Of a stretch of DNA of 64,000 nucleotides, positions 39,612 to 48,626 are shown piece by piece. Numbering within the stretch: the stretch's first letter is position 1; each line of letters starts with the position of its first letter. The stretch spans positions 62,001 through 126,000 of the forward strand of contig NZ_WUMK01000004.1 in the NCBI RefSeq assembly GCF_009827055.1, in the 5' to 3' direction. The notes beneath the pieces are model-generated. The model worked only from the letters and a program-made list of their open reading frames with translations, was not told where the DNA came from and searched no databases. Source of the stretch: Shinella kummerowiae (lineage in GTDB: Bacteria > Pseudomonadota > Alphaproteobacteria > Rhizobiales > Rhizobiaceae). Made by a program: the position numbers and the translations under genes.

Positions 39612-40289
39612 ATGACCCCGCACATACTGTTGATCAATCCCAACAGTTCCGAGACCACCAGCGACATGATGCAGGCCATCGCGCTGCGGTCTTCAGCCGA
39701 GAGGCTGGACGTGAAGGCCGTGACGGCCAGCCGCAGCCCGGCCATGATCGTCACGCCCGAGCAGTTGACAGCCTCTGCCACGCAGGTGGTCGAGCTGGGC
39801 ACCGCGCACGGCCGGGATTGTGCGGGCATCATCGTCAGCGCCTTCGGCGATCCCGGCCTGGCCGAGCTTCGCGGCAAGGTCGCGGTTCCCGTGGTCGGCA
39901 TCTGCGAGGCCTCGATGATCGAGGCTTCGCAGGGCGGCCAGAAGTTCGGCGTCGCAACCTCGACGCCGGACCTGATCGAAGCCATCGACCAACGCGCCCA
40001 TGACCTCGGCCTTGGCCATCTCTATACGGGTGTGCGTTGCACGGAGGGCGATCCGGTCGCGCTTGCGTCCGATACCGGCCTTCTGGCCGAGGCGCTTGCG
40101 GGCGCGGTGCGTGCCTGCATCGAACTCGACGGTGCGGAGGCCGTGATCATCGGCGGCGGCCCGCTCGGCCAGGCCGCAGACCGGCTGCGGCAGGTCTTCG
40201 ATACGCCGGTGATCGGGCCGATCCCCGCGGCGGTAGAACGGCTCATCGGCCTGATCGGGCAGGGCACGAGCGTGCCACAGGCGATGTGA
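39612..40289 (+). CDS. Asp/Glu/hydantoin racemase-superfamily protein lacking both catalytic cysteines
   Basis: A 225-residue protein of the Asp/Glu/hydantoin racemase fold, beginning HILLINPNSSETTS, which is typical of hydantoin racemase-like proteins. The usual acid/base cysteines are not there. The first site reads SAFGDPGL (Ala77 in place of Cys) and the second reads IIGGGPLG (Gly182 in place of Cys). Ordinary two-cysteine racemisation is therefore unlikely; another lyase-type or binding role is possible. It is co-transcribed with the MFS gene. Confidence 0.8.
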   Translation: MTPHILLINPNSSETTSDMMQAIALRSSAERLDVKAVTASRSPAMIVTPEQLTASATQVVELGTAHGRDCAGIIVSAFGDPGLAELRGKVAVPVVGICEASMIEASQGGQKFGVATSTPDLIEAIDQRAHDLGLGHLYTGVRCTEGDPVALASDTGLLAEALAGAVRACIELDGAEAVIIGGGPLGQAADRLRQVFDTPVIGPIPAAVERLIGLIGQGTSVPQAM

Positions 40290-40333
40290 AACTTTGTAGG
40301 CCGGCTCCAACCGGATCTGTGAAAAGCAAAGAC

Positions 40334-40363
40334 AGGGCGCTTCCGCCAACAGCGGGGCGCCCT
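40334..40363. terminator. Terminator-like hairpin between racemase-like gene and lysR1
   Basis: AGGGCGC (40334-40340) pairs with GCGCCCT (40357-40363), with an inner CCGC/GCGG stem. It lies between two convergent genes and could serve both, although no long T run is present. Confidence 0.55.
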
Positions 40364-41277
40364 CAACTGCGAACAGTGGATCCCGTCTTCTCCGCTGCCC
40401 AGGCAATGAACACGGCTTTCAAATGTTCGGCAGCCGGCGAGAGGCTATGATGGCGCCGTTGCAGCACGGAAACATCGCGCATGACATGCGGCTCGATGAG
40501 GTCGACGGTCATCACCCGCACGGCGGACGCGAGCTGGCTTGAATTTTCCGGCAAAACGGCGACGCCCATGCCGGCGGCGATCATGCTGATGGCGGTGGTC
40601 GAGAAGCGCACCTCGTATTTCGGCCGGTAGCTCGGCACGACGCGGATGAGATTGTGCTCAACGATGTTGCGCAACGGATTGGACGCGGCGAGCGTGATGA
40701 GGGTTTCGTCCTTCAATTCGGCCCAGCGCACGGATTTGCGCTTGGCGAAACGGTGATCCTCCCGGCAGACGAACATCAGCTTGTCGCGCAGCAGCGATGT
40801 GGCGGCAATCTCGGGATCGTCTTCCGAAAGCGTGCCGATCGCGATATCGACCTCGTTGCGCTTGAGGGCGGGGCTGATCTGCTCTTCGGGCATGTCGCGA
40901 ATGTTGACGGTGATTTCCGGGTACATGCGCAGGAACCGCGCGAGGATTGGCGGCACGACGGTCGCGGCAAGCACGATCGCCGCGGCAACCGTCACCTGGC
41001 CGCGCTTGAGCGAAGCATTGTCGCGCACGTCGCCGACGGCCAGTTCCAGGTCCTTCAGGATTTTTCGCGCCTGGGGCAGGAATTCCTGGCCGACGAGGGT
41101 GAGCGAGACCATGCGGGTGTGCCGGTCGAACAGGCGCACGCCGATCTCCGCTTCCAGATCCCGGACGAGAATGCTGACAGCCGACTGGGTGAGGTGGAGA
41201 TTGCGGGCGGCGAGATTGAACTGGCCGAGCTCGGCTACCGCGATGAAGGCCCTGAGTTGCCGCAGGGTTATGTTCAT
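40363..41277 (-). CDS. LysR-family transcriptional regulator 1
   Basis: A 304-residue LysR protein with the N-terminal helix-turn-helix (FIAVAELGQFNLAARNLHLT, then QSAVSILVRDLEAEIG) and a periplasmic-binding-like effector domain from about residue 90. It lies 59 bp downstream of the ABC ATPase gene on the same strand, so it may be part of that operon. It resembles LysR 2 at 49651-50547 throughout its N-terminal half, suggesting paralogy. Confidence 0.9.
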   Translation of the reverse strand: MNITLRQLRAFIAVAELGQFNLAARNLHLTQSAVSILVRDLEAEIGVRLFDRHTRMVSLTLVGQEFLPQARKILKDLELAVGDVRDNASLKRGQVTVAAAIVLAATVVPPILARFLRMYPEITVNIRDMPEEQISPALKRNEVDIAIGTLSEDDPEIAATSLLRDKLMFVCREDHRFAKRKSVRWAELKDETLITLAASNPLRNIVEHNLIRVVPSYRPKYEVRFSTTAISMIAAGMGVAVLPENSSQLASAVRVMTVDLIEPHVMRDVSVLQRRHHSLSPAAEHLKAVFIAWAAEKTGSTVRS

Positions 41278-41336
41278 GGGCGTGCTGCCCTCCTGTTTAT
41301 GCGGCTGCCATCAAACGCTGCCACACCCATCCCTGT

Positions 41337-42869
41337 CTAGCCCGCAAGCGCCGGCTGTTCCGTTTTACCGGCCATCAGCAAGCCGAGTTCATCGAGGCGG
41401 GTGCGGTCCGGCGGCAGCTCGCCGAGGATTTCGCCATGGAACATCACGAGGATGCGGTCGCAGATCGCGAAGAGTTCCTCAAGCTCCGTGGAGATGAGCA
41501 GGATGGCCCGCCCGCTGTCGCGCTGCTTCAGCATCTCCTCCATGACGAACTCCATCGCGCCGATGTCGATGCCGCGGGCGAGCTGGTTGACGAGGATGAA
41601 ATCCGGATTGCGTGCCAGTTCGCGCGCGACCACCAGCTTCTGCTGGTTGCCACCGGACAGGTCGCCGATCCGCTGATCCTCGTCGCGGGATTTGATGCGG
41701 AAGCGCTTGATGAGATCGCGGGTATGCTCGCTGATCATGCGGCGGTTCAGCATTCCGCGTGCGGCAAAGGGTGGTTGGTCGTAACGCTGGAGGACGGTGT
41801 TCTCGCTGAGCGACATCGACATGACGATACCGTGTTTGTGCCGGTCTTCCGGGATGTGGGAAAAACCGCTGGCATTGATGCGGACGGGGTCGAGGCCCGT
41901 AATATCCTTGCCGTTGAGCACGACGCGACCGCCATCGACCGGCAGCAGGCCGGACAGCGCCAGCGACAGTTCGGTCTGGCCATTGCCGGAAACGCCGGCA
42001 ATACCGACGATCTCGCCGGCGCGCACATGAAGGCTCACGCCACGGACGGCGGGAAGCCCGGTTTCGCTGCGACAGGTGAGATTTTCGACCGACAGCACGA
42101 GCGGGCCGGGGTTGGCGGGGTTGCGGGCCAACTCCATGCCGACGTCACGGCCCACCATCATGCGCGCAAGTCCGCGCGCATCCGTGTCGGCAACATTCAC
42201 GGTGTTGACAACCCGCCCGTCGCGCATGACGCTGATGCGGTCGCTGACGCGCATCACCTCGTCCAGCTTGTGCGAGATGAAGACGACGGTCTTCCCATCC
42301 TTGACGAGGTCGCGCATCAGGGCCAGCAGACGGTCTGTCTCCTGCGGGGTGAGCACGGCGGTCGGCTCGTCGAGGATCAGCAGGTCGATGCCATGGAATA
42401 GGGTTTTCAGGATCTCGACGCGCTGCTGTTCGCCGACGGAAAGATCCTCGATCAGCGCATCCGGGCGCACGTCGAGCGCATAGCGGTCGCTCAGCTCACG
42501 GATTTTCGCATGAACCTCGTCCATGTCGTTGATGACGCGCAGCGCCGAGCCCTGGCCGAGGATGTAGTTTTCCGCCACCGTCAGGTTCGGCACGAGCATG
42601 AAATGCTGGTGCACCATACCGATGTGCTGGCGGATCGCCTCGCGCGGGCTGTTGAAGCGCACCGATTGGCCCTTGTAGATGATCTCGCCTTCGTCGGGGC
42701 GAACCATGCCGCAGATCATGCTCATCAGCACGCTCTTGCCGGCGCCGTTCTCGCCGAGCAGCGAATGGATCTCGCCCTCTTGGATCTCCAGCGAGACGCC
42801 GTCGCTGGCAACGATCGGGCCGAAGCGCTTGCGAATATTGTCGATGCGCAGGAAGGGTTTCTGGGACAT
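41337..42869 (-). CDS. ABC transporter ATP-binding protein (BMP/sugar-type, double ATPase)
   Basis: A 510-residue duplicated ATPase. The first domain has Walker A GENGAGKSVL, signature LSVGEQQRVE and Walker B LLILDEPTAVL. The second has the degenerate P-loop VSGNGQTELSLAL and signature LSGGNQQKLVVARELA. This architecture belongs to the nucleoside/BMP and sugar importers. The ATG at 42869 is preceded by the permease gene stop 5 bp away. It energises the two adjacent permeases. Confidence 0.93.
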   Translation of the reverse strand: MSQKPFLRIDNIRKRFGPIVASDGVSLEIQEGEIHSLLGENGAGKSVLMSMICGMVRPDEGEIIYKGQSVRFNSPREAIRQHIGMVHQHFMLVPNLTVAENYILGQGSALRVINDMDEVHAKIRELSDRYALDVRPDALIEDLSVGEQQRVEILKTLFHGIDLLILDEPTAVLTPQETDRLLALMRDLVKDGKTVVFISHKLDEVMRVSDRISVMRDGRVVNTVNVADTDARGLARMMVGRDVGMELARNPANPGPLVLSVENLTCRSETGLPAVRGVSLHVRAGEIVGIAGVSGNGQTELSLALSGLLPVDGGRVVLNGKDITGLDPVRINASGFSHIPEDRHKHGIVMSMSLSENTVLQRYDQPPFAARGMLNRRMISEHTRDLIKRFRIKSRDEDQRIGDLSGGNQQKLVVARELARNPDFILVNQLARGIDIGAMEFVMEEMLKQRDSGRAILLISTELEELFAICDRILVMFHGEILGELPPDRTRLDELGLLMAGKTEQPALAG

Positions 42870-42874
42870 GTCCG

Positions 42875-43807
42875 TTACCTCATCTCGTAGGGCTGGCCGA
42901 GTTTGCCGGGGGCTGCACCCTTGCCGCGAACCACGACGAGCGTGATGATCGTCATGATGTAGGGAAGCGCCTGCAGGACCTGATAGGGCACGACGATGGA
43001 CGCTTGCGCCTGAAGCATGAGCTGCAAGGCATAAAACAGGCCGAAGAGCAGCGAGACGAAGAACGCGCCGATCGGCGACCACCGTGCGAAGACGACCACA
43101 GCCAGCACGATGAAGCCGCGACCCGAGGTGATGCCTTCGACGAACTGGTTGGAATGGCCGAGCGTCAGGAACGCACCGCCGAGCCCCGCAAGCCCCGTGC
43201 CGACGAGGACCGCGCCATAGCGATAGGCCGCGACATTCCGGCCGGCGACATCGACGGCCTTCGGATGTTCGCCGACGGCGCGCAGCGTCAGGCCGAAGGA
43301 GGTGCGGTAGAGCACGAGCGTGGCGAGGATCGCGACGAGGATCGTCGAATAGACGATGAGGTTCTGCTGGAAAAAGGCCTCGCCAAGGAAGGGCAGGTCG
43401 CTGAGCCAGGGAATATGCACCGGCTGGGCGATCTCGATGCCCTTGCCGGTCGAGACATAGTAGGTGCGGAAGAGGAAGGCCGTCAGTCCCATGCCGAGCA
43501 GGTTGAGCGCTGCGCCCACCACGATCTGGTCCGCCTTGATGGTGATCGTGAAGAAGGCGAAGACGAGGCCGAACAGCATGCCGCCCAGCACCCCGGTCAG
43601 AAGGCCCAGGAGAACGCTGTCGGTCGCAAAGGCCGTCGCGAAGCCACAGAAGGCGCCGACGAGCATGGTGCCTTCCAGGCCGATATTGAGCACGCCCGCC
43701 CGTTCGGAAAAGACCTCGCCGATCGAGGCGAAGATGAGGGGTGTCGCAAGCCTCCAGGCGGCGCCGACCAGCGTCGCGAGGAAGGTGAGGAACATCATGT
43801 CGTCCAT
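42875..43807 (-). CDS. ABC transporter permease 2 (BMP-type)
   Basis: A 310-residue membrane permease of the BPD_transp_2 family with about eight helices. The family pattern is ERAGVLNIGLEGTMLVGAF, followed by TLRAVGEHPKAVDVAGRNV, the coupling helix. It pairs with the 364-residue permease next to it, forming the heterodimeric channel. Such systems import purine nucleosides or similar N-heterocycles. Confidence 0.92.
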   Translation of the reverse strand: MDDMMFLTFLATLVGAAWRLATPLIFASIGEVFSERAGVLNIGLEGTMLVGAFCGFATAFATDSVLLGLLTGVLGGMLFGLVFAFFTITIKADQIVVGAALNLLGMGLTAFLFRTYYVSTGKGIEIAQPVHIPWLSDLPFLGEAFFQQNLIVYSTILVAILATLVLYRTSFGLTLRAVGEHPKAVDVAGRNVAAYRYGAVLVGTGLAGLGGAFLTLGHSNQFVEGITSGRGFIVLAVVVFARWSPIGAFFVSLLFGLFYALQLMLQAQASIVVPYQVLQALPYIMTIITLVVVRGKGAAPGKLGQPYEMR

Positions 43808-43884
43808 TAAGAAAATCCTTCAGGAAGGTCGCCTAAGATTTTGTTTTCACGCAAGGTAAGTTCCTTGCGGGAGTTTCCATTCTT

Positions 43885-44979
43885 TCAGGCCACGATCCTG
43901 ATGATGTCACGCAGCTTGGCGAAGGCGACGACCGAGAGGATGACGATGCCCTGGATGACGAGCACAAGGACCTGCGGCACTTGCGAGGTGATCTGGAGGA
44001 CTTCGGAACCGGATCGCAATGTCGCAAACAGCCCGCCCGAGAGGATTGCCGCCAGTGGGTTGTTGCCGGCGAGCAGCGCCACGGCGATGCCCTCGAAGCC
44101 GTAGCCGGGCGAAATGTTCTGGTAGAGACGGTGTGTGACACCGGCGACCTCGAAGGCGCCCGCAAGCCCGGCCATCGCGCCGCTGATACAGATGGCGATC
44201 ATGATGTTGCGGCCGACATTCATGCCGGCATAGCGCGCCGCATGCGGATTTTGGCCGACGACGCGCAGGGCAAATCCACGGCTGCTTCTTTGCAGGAAGA
44301 TGTAGAGTGCGACCGCCAGCACCACCGCGACGAGAATGCCGACGTGGAGCCGCATGTCGGAGACGATGCGCGGCGTCCAGGCTTCCCGCACCAGGCGGGC
44401 AGACTGCGGATAGGCAGCGCTCGCATCCTTCATCGGCCCGGTGACGAGATAGCTGGTCAGGATTATCGCGATGTAGTTGAGCATGATCGTCGTGACGATC
44501 TCGCTCGCCTGGAAACGCACCTTCAGATAGCCGGCGATGCCGGCCCAGGCAGCACCCGCGATCGCACCCGCCAGCATGACGAGCGGCGCATGCACCCAGA
44601 CCGAGAGGCCGTCGATGCTGGTGCCGACGAAGGTCGCGGCGATCGCCCCGACATAGAGCTGGCCCTCGGCGCCGATGTTCCAGATTTTGCAGCGGAAGGC
44701 GACGCAGAGCCCGGCGCCGATCAGGATGAGCGGGGTCGCTTTCAGCAGGATTTCGCCGACCGAGCGCATGTCCTGGAATGATCCGAAAATCATGACCGTG
44801 ACGACGTCGCTTCCGTTGAAGCCGTTGAGCCACAACAGGGCGGCGCCGCAGGCGAGGGCGACGATGACCGCCGCAAGAGGTGTTACGGCGCTGATCGCGA
44901 CCTGCGAGAGCGTCCGGTAGAGGGCTTGGGCTGCTTGAGGATACACGTTCTCACGCACTCCCTGGTTTACCTGTTCCAT
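43885..44979 (-). CDS. ABC transporter permease 1 (BMP-type)
   Basis: A 364-residue permease of the same family, with CKIWNIGAEGQLYVGAIAA and the coupling motif ALRVVGQNPHAARYAGMNVG. About nine transmembrane helices are predicted. It comes immediately after the two binding-protein genes, separated from them by a stable hairpin. It is the partner of the following permease. Confidence 0.92.
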   Translation of the reverse strand: MEQVNQGVRENVYPQAAQALYRTLSQVAISAVTPLAAVIVALACGAALLWLNGFNGSDVVTVMIFGSFQDMRSVGEILLKATPLILIGAGLCVAFRCKIWNIGAEGQLYVGAIAATFVGTSIDGLSVWVHAPLVMLAGAIAGAAWAGIAGYLKVRFQASEIVTTIMLNYIAIILTSYLVTGPMKDASAAYPQSARLVREAWTPRIVSDMRLHVGILVAVVLAVALYIFLQRSSRGFALRVVGQNPHAARYAGMNVGRNIMIAICISGAMAGLAGAFEVAGVTHRLYQNISPGYGFEGIAVALLAGNNPLAAILSGGLFATLRSGSEVLQITSQVPQVLVLVIQGIVILSVVAFAKLRDIIRIVA

Positions 44980-45014
44980 GGATCGATCCGGATGTTGATG
45001 TGGCGCGCAAGGAT

Positions 45015-45044
45015 GCGCTGCGGCCGGATGGCCGGCCGCAGCGC
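45015..45044 (-). promoter_or_regulatory. Intercistronic hairpin between binding-protein and permease genes
   Basis: GCGCTGCGGCCGG (45015-45027) is perfectly complementary to 45032-45044 with a 4-nt loop. It lies between the second BMP gene and the first permease gene. It lacks a T tract, so it is more likely an mRNA stabiliser or attenuator that keeps binding-protein levels above permease levels. Confidence 0.7.
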
Positions 45045-45051
45045 GGCCCGG

Positions 45052-46029
45052 TTATTCGCCGGTCTTGATCTCGCCAGCCGCGATCTTGTCGCTGATCGCC
45101 TTGACCTCGGCGCGAATGTCTTCCGGCACGGAGACCGGGCCGTCGTCGCGGAAGGTGAAGGACATGACCTTCGGGTCCTTGAGGCCGAAGACGACGTTTT
45201 CCGTCGGCGGGCTGCCATCCTTGATCGTGCGCACGACTTCCACCACGCCCTGGGCATAGTCGGCGACGTAGAGGCCGAGAATGTTGTTGGGCGCGACCGG
45301 CGTGAAGTCGCTGAAGATCGAGAAGGAGCGCACGTCCGGGCCGGATTCGGAGATTGCCTGATAGCCGCCGACCGTGGCGCCCGAGGCGTTCGGCACGACG
45401 AAATCGGCCCCCTGCGAGATCATGCTCAGTGCCGCTTCCTTGGCCGCCGTCGTATCGGTGAAGTTGCCGATATAGGCTTCGCTGATCGGGAAATCCGGGT
45501 TGACGCTCTTGGCGCCGTTCTTGAAGCCGGCAAAGGCCTGCTGGATCGGCGGAATTTCCATGCCGCCGACGAGACCGGCCTTGCGGCCCATCTTCGCGGC
45601 GATGACGCCCATCAGGTAGAAGGGCTGGCTGGTATCGGTGTTGAGGCCGATGACATTGCCTTCATGGATGCTGCTCGACGAGATCAGGAAGTAGGTGTCC
45701 GGATAATCGAGGGCGACTTCAAGTGCTGCGTCCTGGAATTCGAAGCCGTGGCCGAGGATGACCTTGTAGCCTTGGCTGGCATAGTCGCGAAAAGCCTTTT
45801 CGAAGGAGGCCGGGTTCTGTTGCAGCTCGACATAGCTGATCTTGGCGCCGAGCTGTTCCTCCACGCCCTTCAGCGCGTTGTAGCCGATCCGGTTCCATCC
45901 CTCTTCCGAAACGCTGCCGGGCACGAGTAGGCCCATTTTCAGGTCCTCGGCATGCGCCATTGCCGGAACGGAAACGGCGATGGACAGAGCCGCCACGCCT
46001 TCCAGAAATGTTCTTCTTGAAAGTTTCAT
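45052..46029 (-). CDS. BMP-family substrate-binding protein B
   Basis: A 325-residue periplasmic binding protein of the basic membrane protein (Bmp/PnrA) family, which binds purine nucleosides and related compounds. The N-terminus has a twin-arginine signal (LSRRTFLEGVAALS) and probable cleavage at AMAHAED. The ligand-binding stretches GLLVPGSVSEEGWNRIGYNA and ADFVVPNASGA are typical. It is a close paralogue of the neighbouring binding protein A. Start at 46029 after GGGAGGAACATC. Confidence 0.92.
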   Translation of the reverse strand: MKLSRRTFLEGVAALSIAVSVPAMAHAEDLKMGLLVPGSVSEEGWNRIGYNALKGVEEQLGAKISYVELQQNPASFEKAFRDYASQGYKVILGHGFEFQDAALEVALDYPDTYFLISSSSIHEGNVIGLNTDTSQPFYLMGVIAAKMGRKAGLVGGMEIPPIQQAFAGFKNGAKSVNPDFPISEAYIGNFTDTTAAKEAALSMISQGADFVVPNASGATVGGYQAISESGPDVRSFSIFSDFTPVAPNNILGLYVADYAQGVVEVVRTIKDGSPPTENVVFGLKDPKVMSFTFRDDGPVSVPEDIRAEVKAISDKIAAGEIKTGE

Positions 46030-46068
46030 TGATGTTCCTCCCATTTGATAAGTTCCCAAAAGCCGCGC

Positions 46069-47061
46069 TTATTTCGCGCGTGTCTGGATCTCGCTCGCAG
46101 CGATCTTCGCGCTCACCTCCTCCAGGTGTTTGCGCAGGTCCTGCGGTATCGTTCTGGCGGCTTCGTCATTGAAGGTGAACTTGATGACGTCCTTATCCTT
46201 CAGGCCGAAGTCGACATTGCTTTGCGGCACGGCGCCGTCCCGGATGCCGGAGACGATGCGAACGATGCCTTGACCGTAATCGGCGATGAACGTGCCGAGG
46301 ATGTTCTTGGGGGCGACGTCCGTGTGGTCGCTGTACACACTGAATGTGCCGGATTGCGCGCCTGCCTCTCGTGCGGCCTGGATGACACCCAGTCCCGCAG
46401 CGTTCGCATTGGGAACGACGAAGTCGGCGCCCTGCGACATCATGCTGACGGCGGCTTCCTTGGCGGCACCTGCATCGGTGAAGCTGTTGATGAACACCGT
46501 CGACACGGGGAAGTCCGGTTTCACGCTCTCGACGCCCCTCCGGAAACCCTCGAAGGCATGCGCGATGGGCGGGATTTCCATGCCGCCGATGAGGCCGGCA
46601 CCCTTGCCCATCGTCGCTGCGATCACGCCCATGAGATAGAACGGTTGGCTGGCATCGGTGTTGAGGCCGATCACCTTGCCTTCATGGACGCTGCTCGACG
46701 AGATGAGAAAAACGGTATCCGGAAACTCTTCCGCCGTCGTGAGGGCGGCGTCCTGGAACTGGAAACCGTGCCCCAGGACGACCTGGTATCCCTGGCTCGC
46801 ATAGTCGCGGAAGGCCTTTTCGAAGGCGGCCGGGTTGTCGGCCAGCTCGACATAGCTGATCTTCGCGCCGAGTTCGTTTTCGACGCGCTTCAGCGCGTCA
46901 TAGGCGATCCGGTTCCAGCCTTCCTCCGCGACGCTGCCGGGCACGAGCAGGCCCATCTTGAAGTCGCCGGCATGGGCCGGCGCTTGCCAGATCGAGCCGG
47001 CGAGGGCCAATGCGAAGGTGGATGCAAGCAGTGAACGACGTGAAAATGCAGTCTTTTTCAT
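46069..47061 (-). CDS. BMP-family substrate-binding protein A
   Basis: A 330-residue BMP/PnrA-type periplasmic binding protein, highly similar to protein B over its full length, so it is a tandem duplicate. It also carries two arginines in the signal peptide (FSRRSLLASTFAL) with cleavage near PAHAGD. The core motif is GLLVPGSVAEEGWNRIAYDA. Two binding proteins feeding one pair of permeases would widen or tune the substrate range. Confidence 0.92.
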   Translation of the reverse strand: MKKTAFSRRSLLASTFALALAGSIWQAPAHAGDFKMGLLVPGSVAEEGWNRIAYDALKRVENELGAKISYVELADNPAAFEKAFRDYASQGYQVVLGHGFQFQDAALTTAEEFPDTVFLISSSSVHEGKVIGLNTDASQPFYLMGVIAATMGKGAGLIGGMEIPPIAHAFEGFRRGVESVKPDFPVSTVFINSFTDAGAAKEAAVSMMSQGADFVVPNANAAGLGVIQAAREAGAQSGTFSVYSDHTDVAPKNILGTFIADYGQGIVRIVSGIRDGAVPQSNVDFGLKDKDVIKFTFNDEAARTIPQDLRKHLEEVSAKIAASEIQTRAK

Positions 47062-47110
47062 TTGTTCCTCCCATTAGATTGCATATCAATCCCCCCGGAG
47101 TGGTCGTTCC

Positions 47111-48406
47111 CTATGCGTCCTCCTTCGAGCGGATATTTTCGGTTGCGCTGTGCGAGACCAACCGCCCCTTCGAGAAGACGAAGGCACGGTCCGGCCCGCC
47201 GGCAACCAATGTGTCGGTGTCGATACAGTCGGTGACGATGAAATCGGCGCGCGCGCCGGCCTTGAAGCCGTAGTCCTTGCCAAGGCCCATCAGGCGGGCA
47301 GGTGCCGTGGTGATCATGCGGTGGGCGGCGGCAAGTTCGTCGCCGCGCAGATGGCCTGCCAGCAATGTCCAGCGGGCGATTTCCAGCATGTCGCCCGAAC
47401 CCGTCGGCACGAACGGATCCTGTATGTTGTCGGAGGCCGTGGCGATGGTGACGCCGGCCCGGTAGAGTTCGGCGACGCGTGTCAGGCCGCGTGGAGGGAG
47501 CATCTCGGCATCGCGGCCCTGCAGGTAGAGATTTGCCGCCGGCAGCGTCACGACGCCGACATCAAGGGCGAGCATGCGCTCGGCGATACGCTGGAAATCC
47601 GAGCGGGGCAGGGCACTCAGCACGGAGACATGGCTGAACACGGTGCGCCCCTGCATGCCGAACCGCTCGACCCGTTCGAGGGCGGCGTCCAGCAGATGCA
47701 CGTCGGCCTTGAGGTGCTCGTCGAGATGCAGGTCGACCGGCTTTCCGGCCTTCACGGCGGCGGAGAACAGCATGTCGAGATAACGTGGCGGATCTTCGGA
47801 GACGGCCGGCGTGCCGCCCACGGCATCGGCCAGCGCCACCGCGCCGTCGATGTTCTTCGCCAGCCAGTCGAAATCCTGGCCGGGGTGCGGCGTCATGAAG
47901 GCGACGAGCTGGAGAGTGATGCGGTCTTTTTCGGCGTCACGAACACCGGCCAGCGTCTCGATGCCGTGGAAGCCGGCATCCTTGTCGACATTGATATGGC
48001 TGCGGATGGCCGTGGTGCCGCGGGACAGACATCGCTCGACAGTGCGCGTGGCGCGCTTGTGAATGTCGTCCGGGCCGGCGGTGCGGGCATATTTGGCGAA
48101 GGCTTCGCGAGCGCCCTGCAACGTGCCGGAGGGATTGGGCGTGAAGCGCAGCACACCGGTCTTGTCGAGATGCTGGTGCGCATCGAGGAAGCCGGGCGAA
48201 ACCAGCATGCCGGTGATGTCCACGCAAGCGCCGCAGGTGCTGGTATCGAGGTAGGGCTCGACGGCGACGATGCGCCCATCCGCTCCGACGACGATGTCGC
48301 TGAGCGATTGCGAACCGTCGTCATGAATGACGGTTCCGCCCGTAAGCGCAAAGGACTGGCCGGGTACCAGATTTGCAAGCGACGCAGTTTGAGTATCACG
48401 TACCAT
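47111..48406 (-). CDS. Cytosine-deaminase-like amidohydrolase (COG0402/AtzC type)
   Basis: A 431-residue amidohydrolase-superfamily enzyme. Metal residues are visible in the N-terminal FLDAHQHLDK (HxH), in LHLDEHLK with the His and Glu pair of cytosine deaminases, in FSHVS and in the closing SDNIQDPF with the catalytic Asp. Known relatives deaminate or dealkylate N-heterocycles such as cytosine, isocytosine, ammelide and pterins. Its place before the BMP importer suggests the imported compound is its substrate. The ATG at 48406 follows AAGGTGGGG. Confidence 0.88.
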   Translation of the reverse strand: MVRDTQTASLANLVPGQSFALTGGTVIHDDGSQSLSDIVVGADGRIVAVEPYLDTSTCGACVDITGMLVSPGFLDAHQHLDKTGVLRFTPNPSGTLQGAREAFAKYARTAGPDDIHKRATRTVERCLSRGTTAIRSHINVDKDAGFHGIETLAGVRDAEKDRITLQLVAFMTPHPGQDFDWLAKNIDGAVALADAVGGTPAVSEDPPRYLDMLFSAAVKAGKPVDLHLDEHLKADVHLLDAALERVERFGMQGRTVFSHVSVLSALPRSDFQRIAERMLALDVGVVTLPAANLYLQGRDAEMLPPRGLTRVAELYRAGVTIATASDNIQDPFVPTGSGDMLEIARWTLLAGHLRGDELAAAHRMITTAPARLMGLGKDYGFKAGARADFIVTDCIDTDTLVAGGPDRAFVFSKGRLVSHSATENIRSKEDA

Positions 48407-48463
48407 TCGTCCCCACCTTCTTGTTATGGCGGAAAACAAAGCACGGGCAATTAGTTAAAACAA

Positions 48464-48498
48464 ATTCATTATTTCAATTGTTTGATGAAAAAATGAAT
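48464..48498. promoter_or_regulatory. Operator A before the amidohydrolase gene
   Basis: The core TTCAATTGTTTGATGAA (48473-48489) differs from operator B at 50561-50577 in one of 17 bases. It is framed by an outer ATTCAT (48464-48469) and ATGAAT (48493-48498). It lies 58-92 bp before the amidohydrolase start in AT-rich DNA that stands out from its GC-rich surroundings. Confidence 0.65.
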
Positions 48499-48626
48499 AT
48501 AATCGCGGGTGCTCAGGTTTCTCGCAGTCGCAAAAATTCCTATAAAAAGATAATAAGAATCAGTTGGTTGAAAAATAGGCAGGTCGGCACCCATGGCATG
48601 GCAACCGGTGCCGACCTATCGGAATC

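Noticed and set aside
47111-48406. Assignment of the amidohydrolase as pterin or isoxanthopterin deaminase, which would fit a Mo-hydroxylase neighbour
   Set aside because: The visible motifs only support the cytosine-deaminase-like group as a whole. The substrate cannot be chosen from sequence alone.
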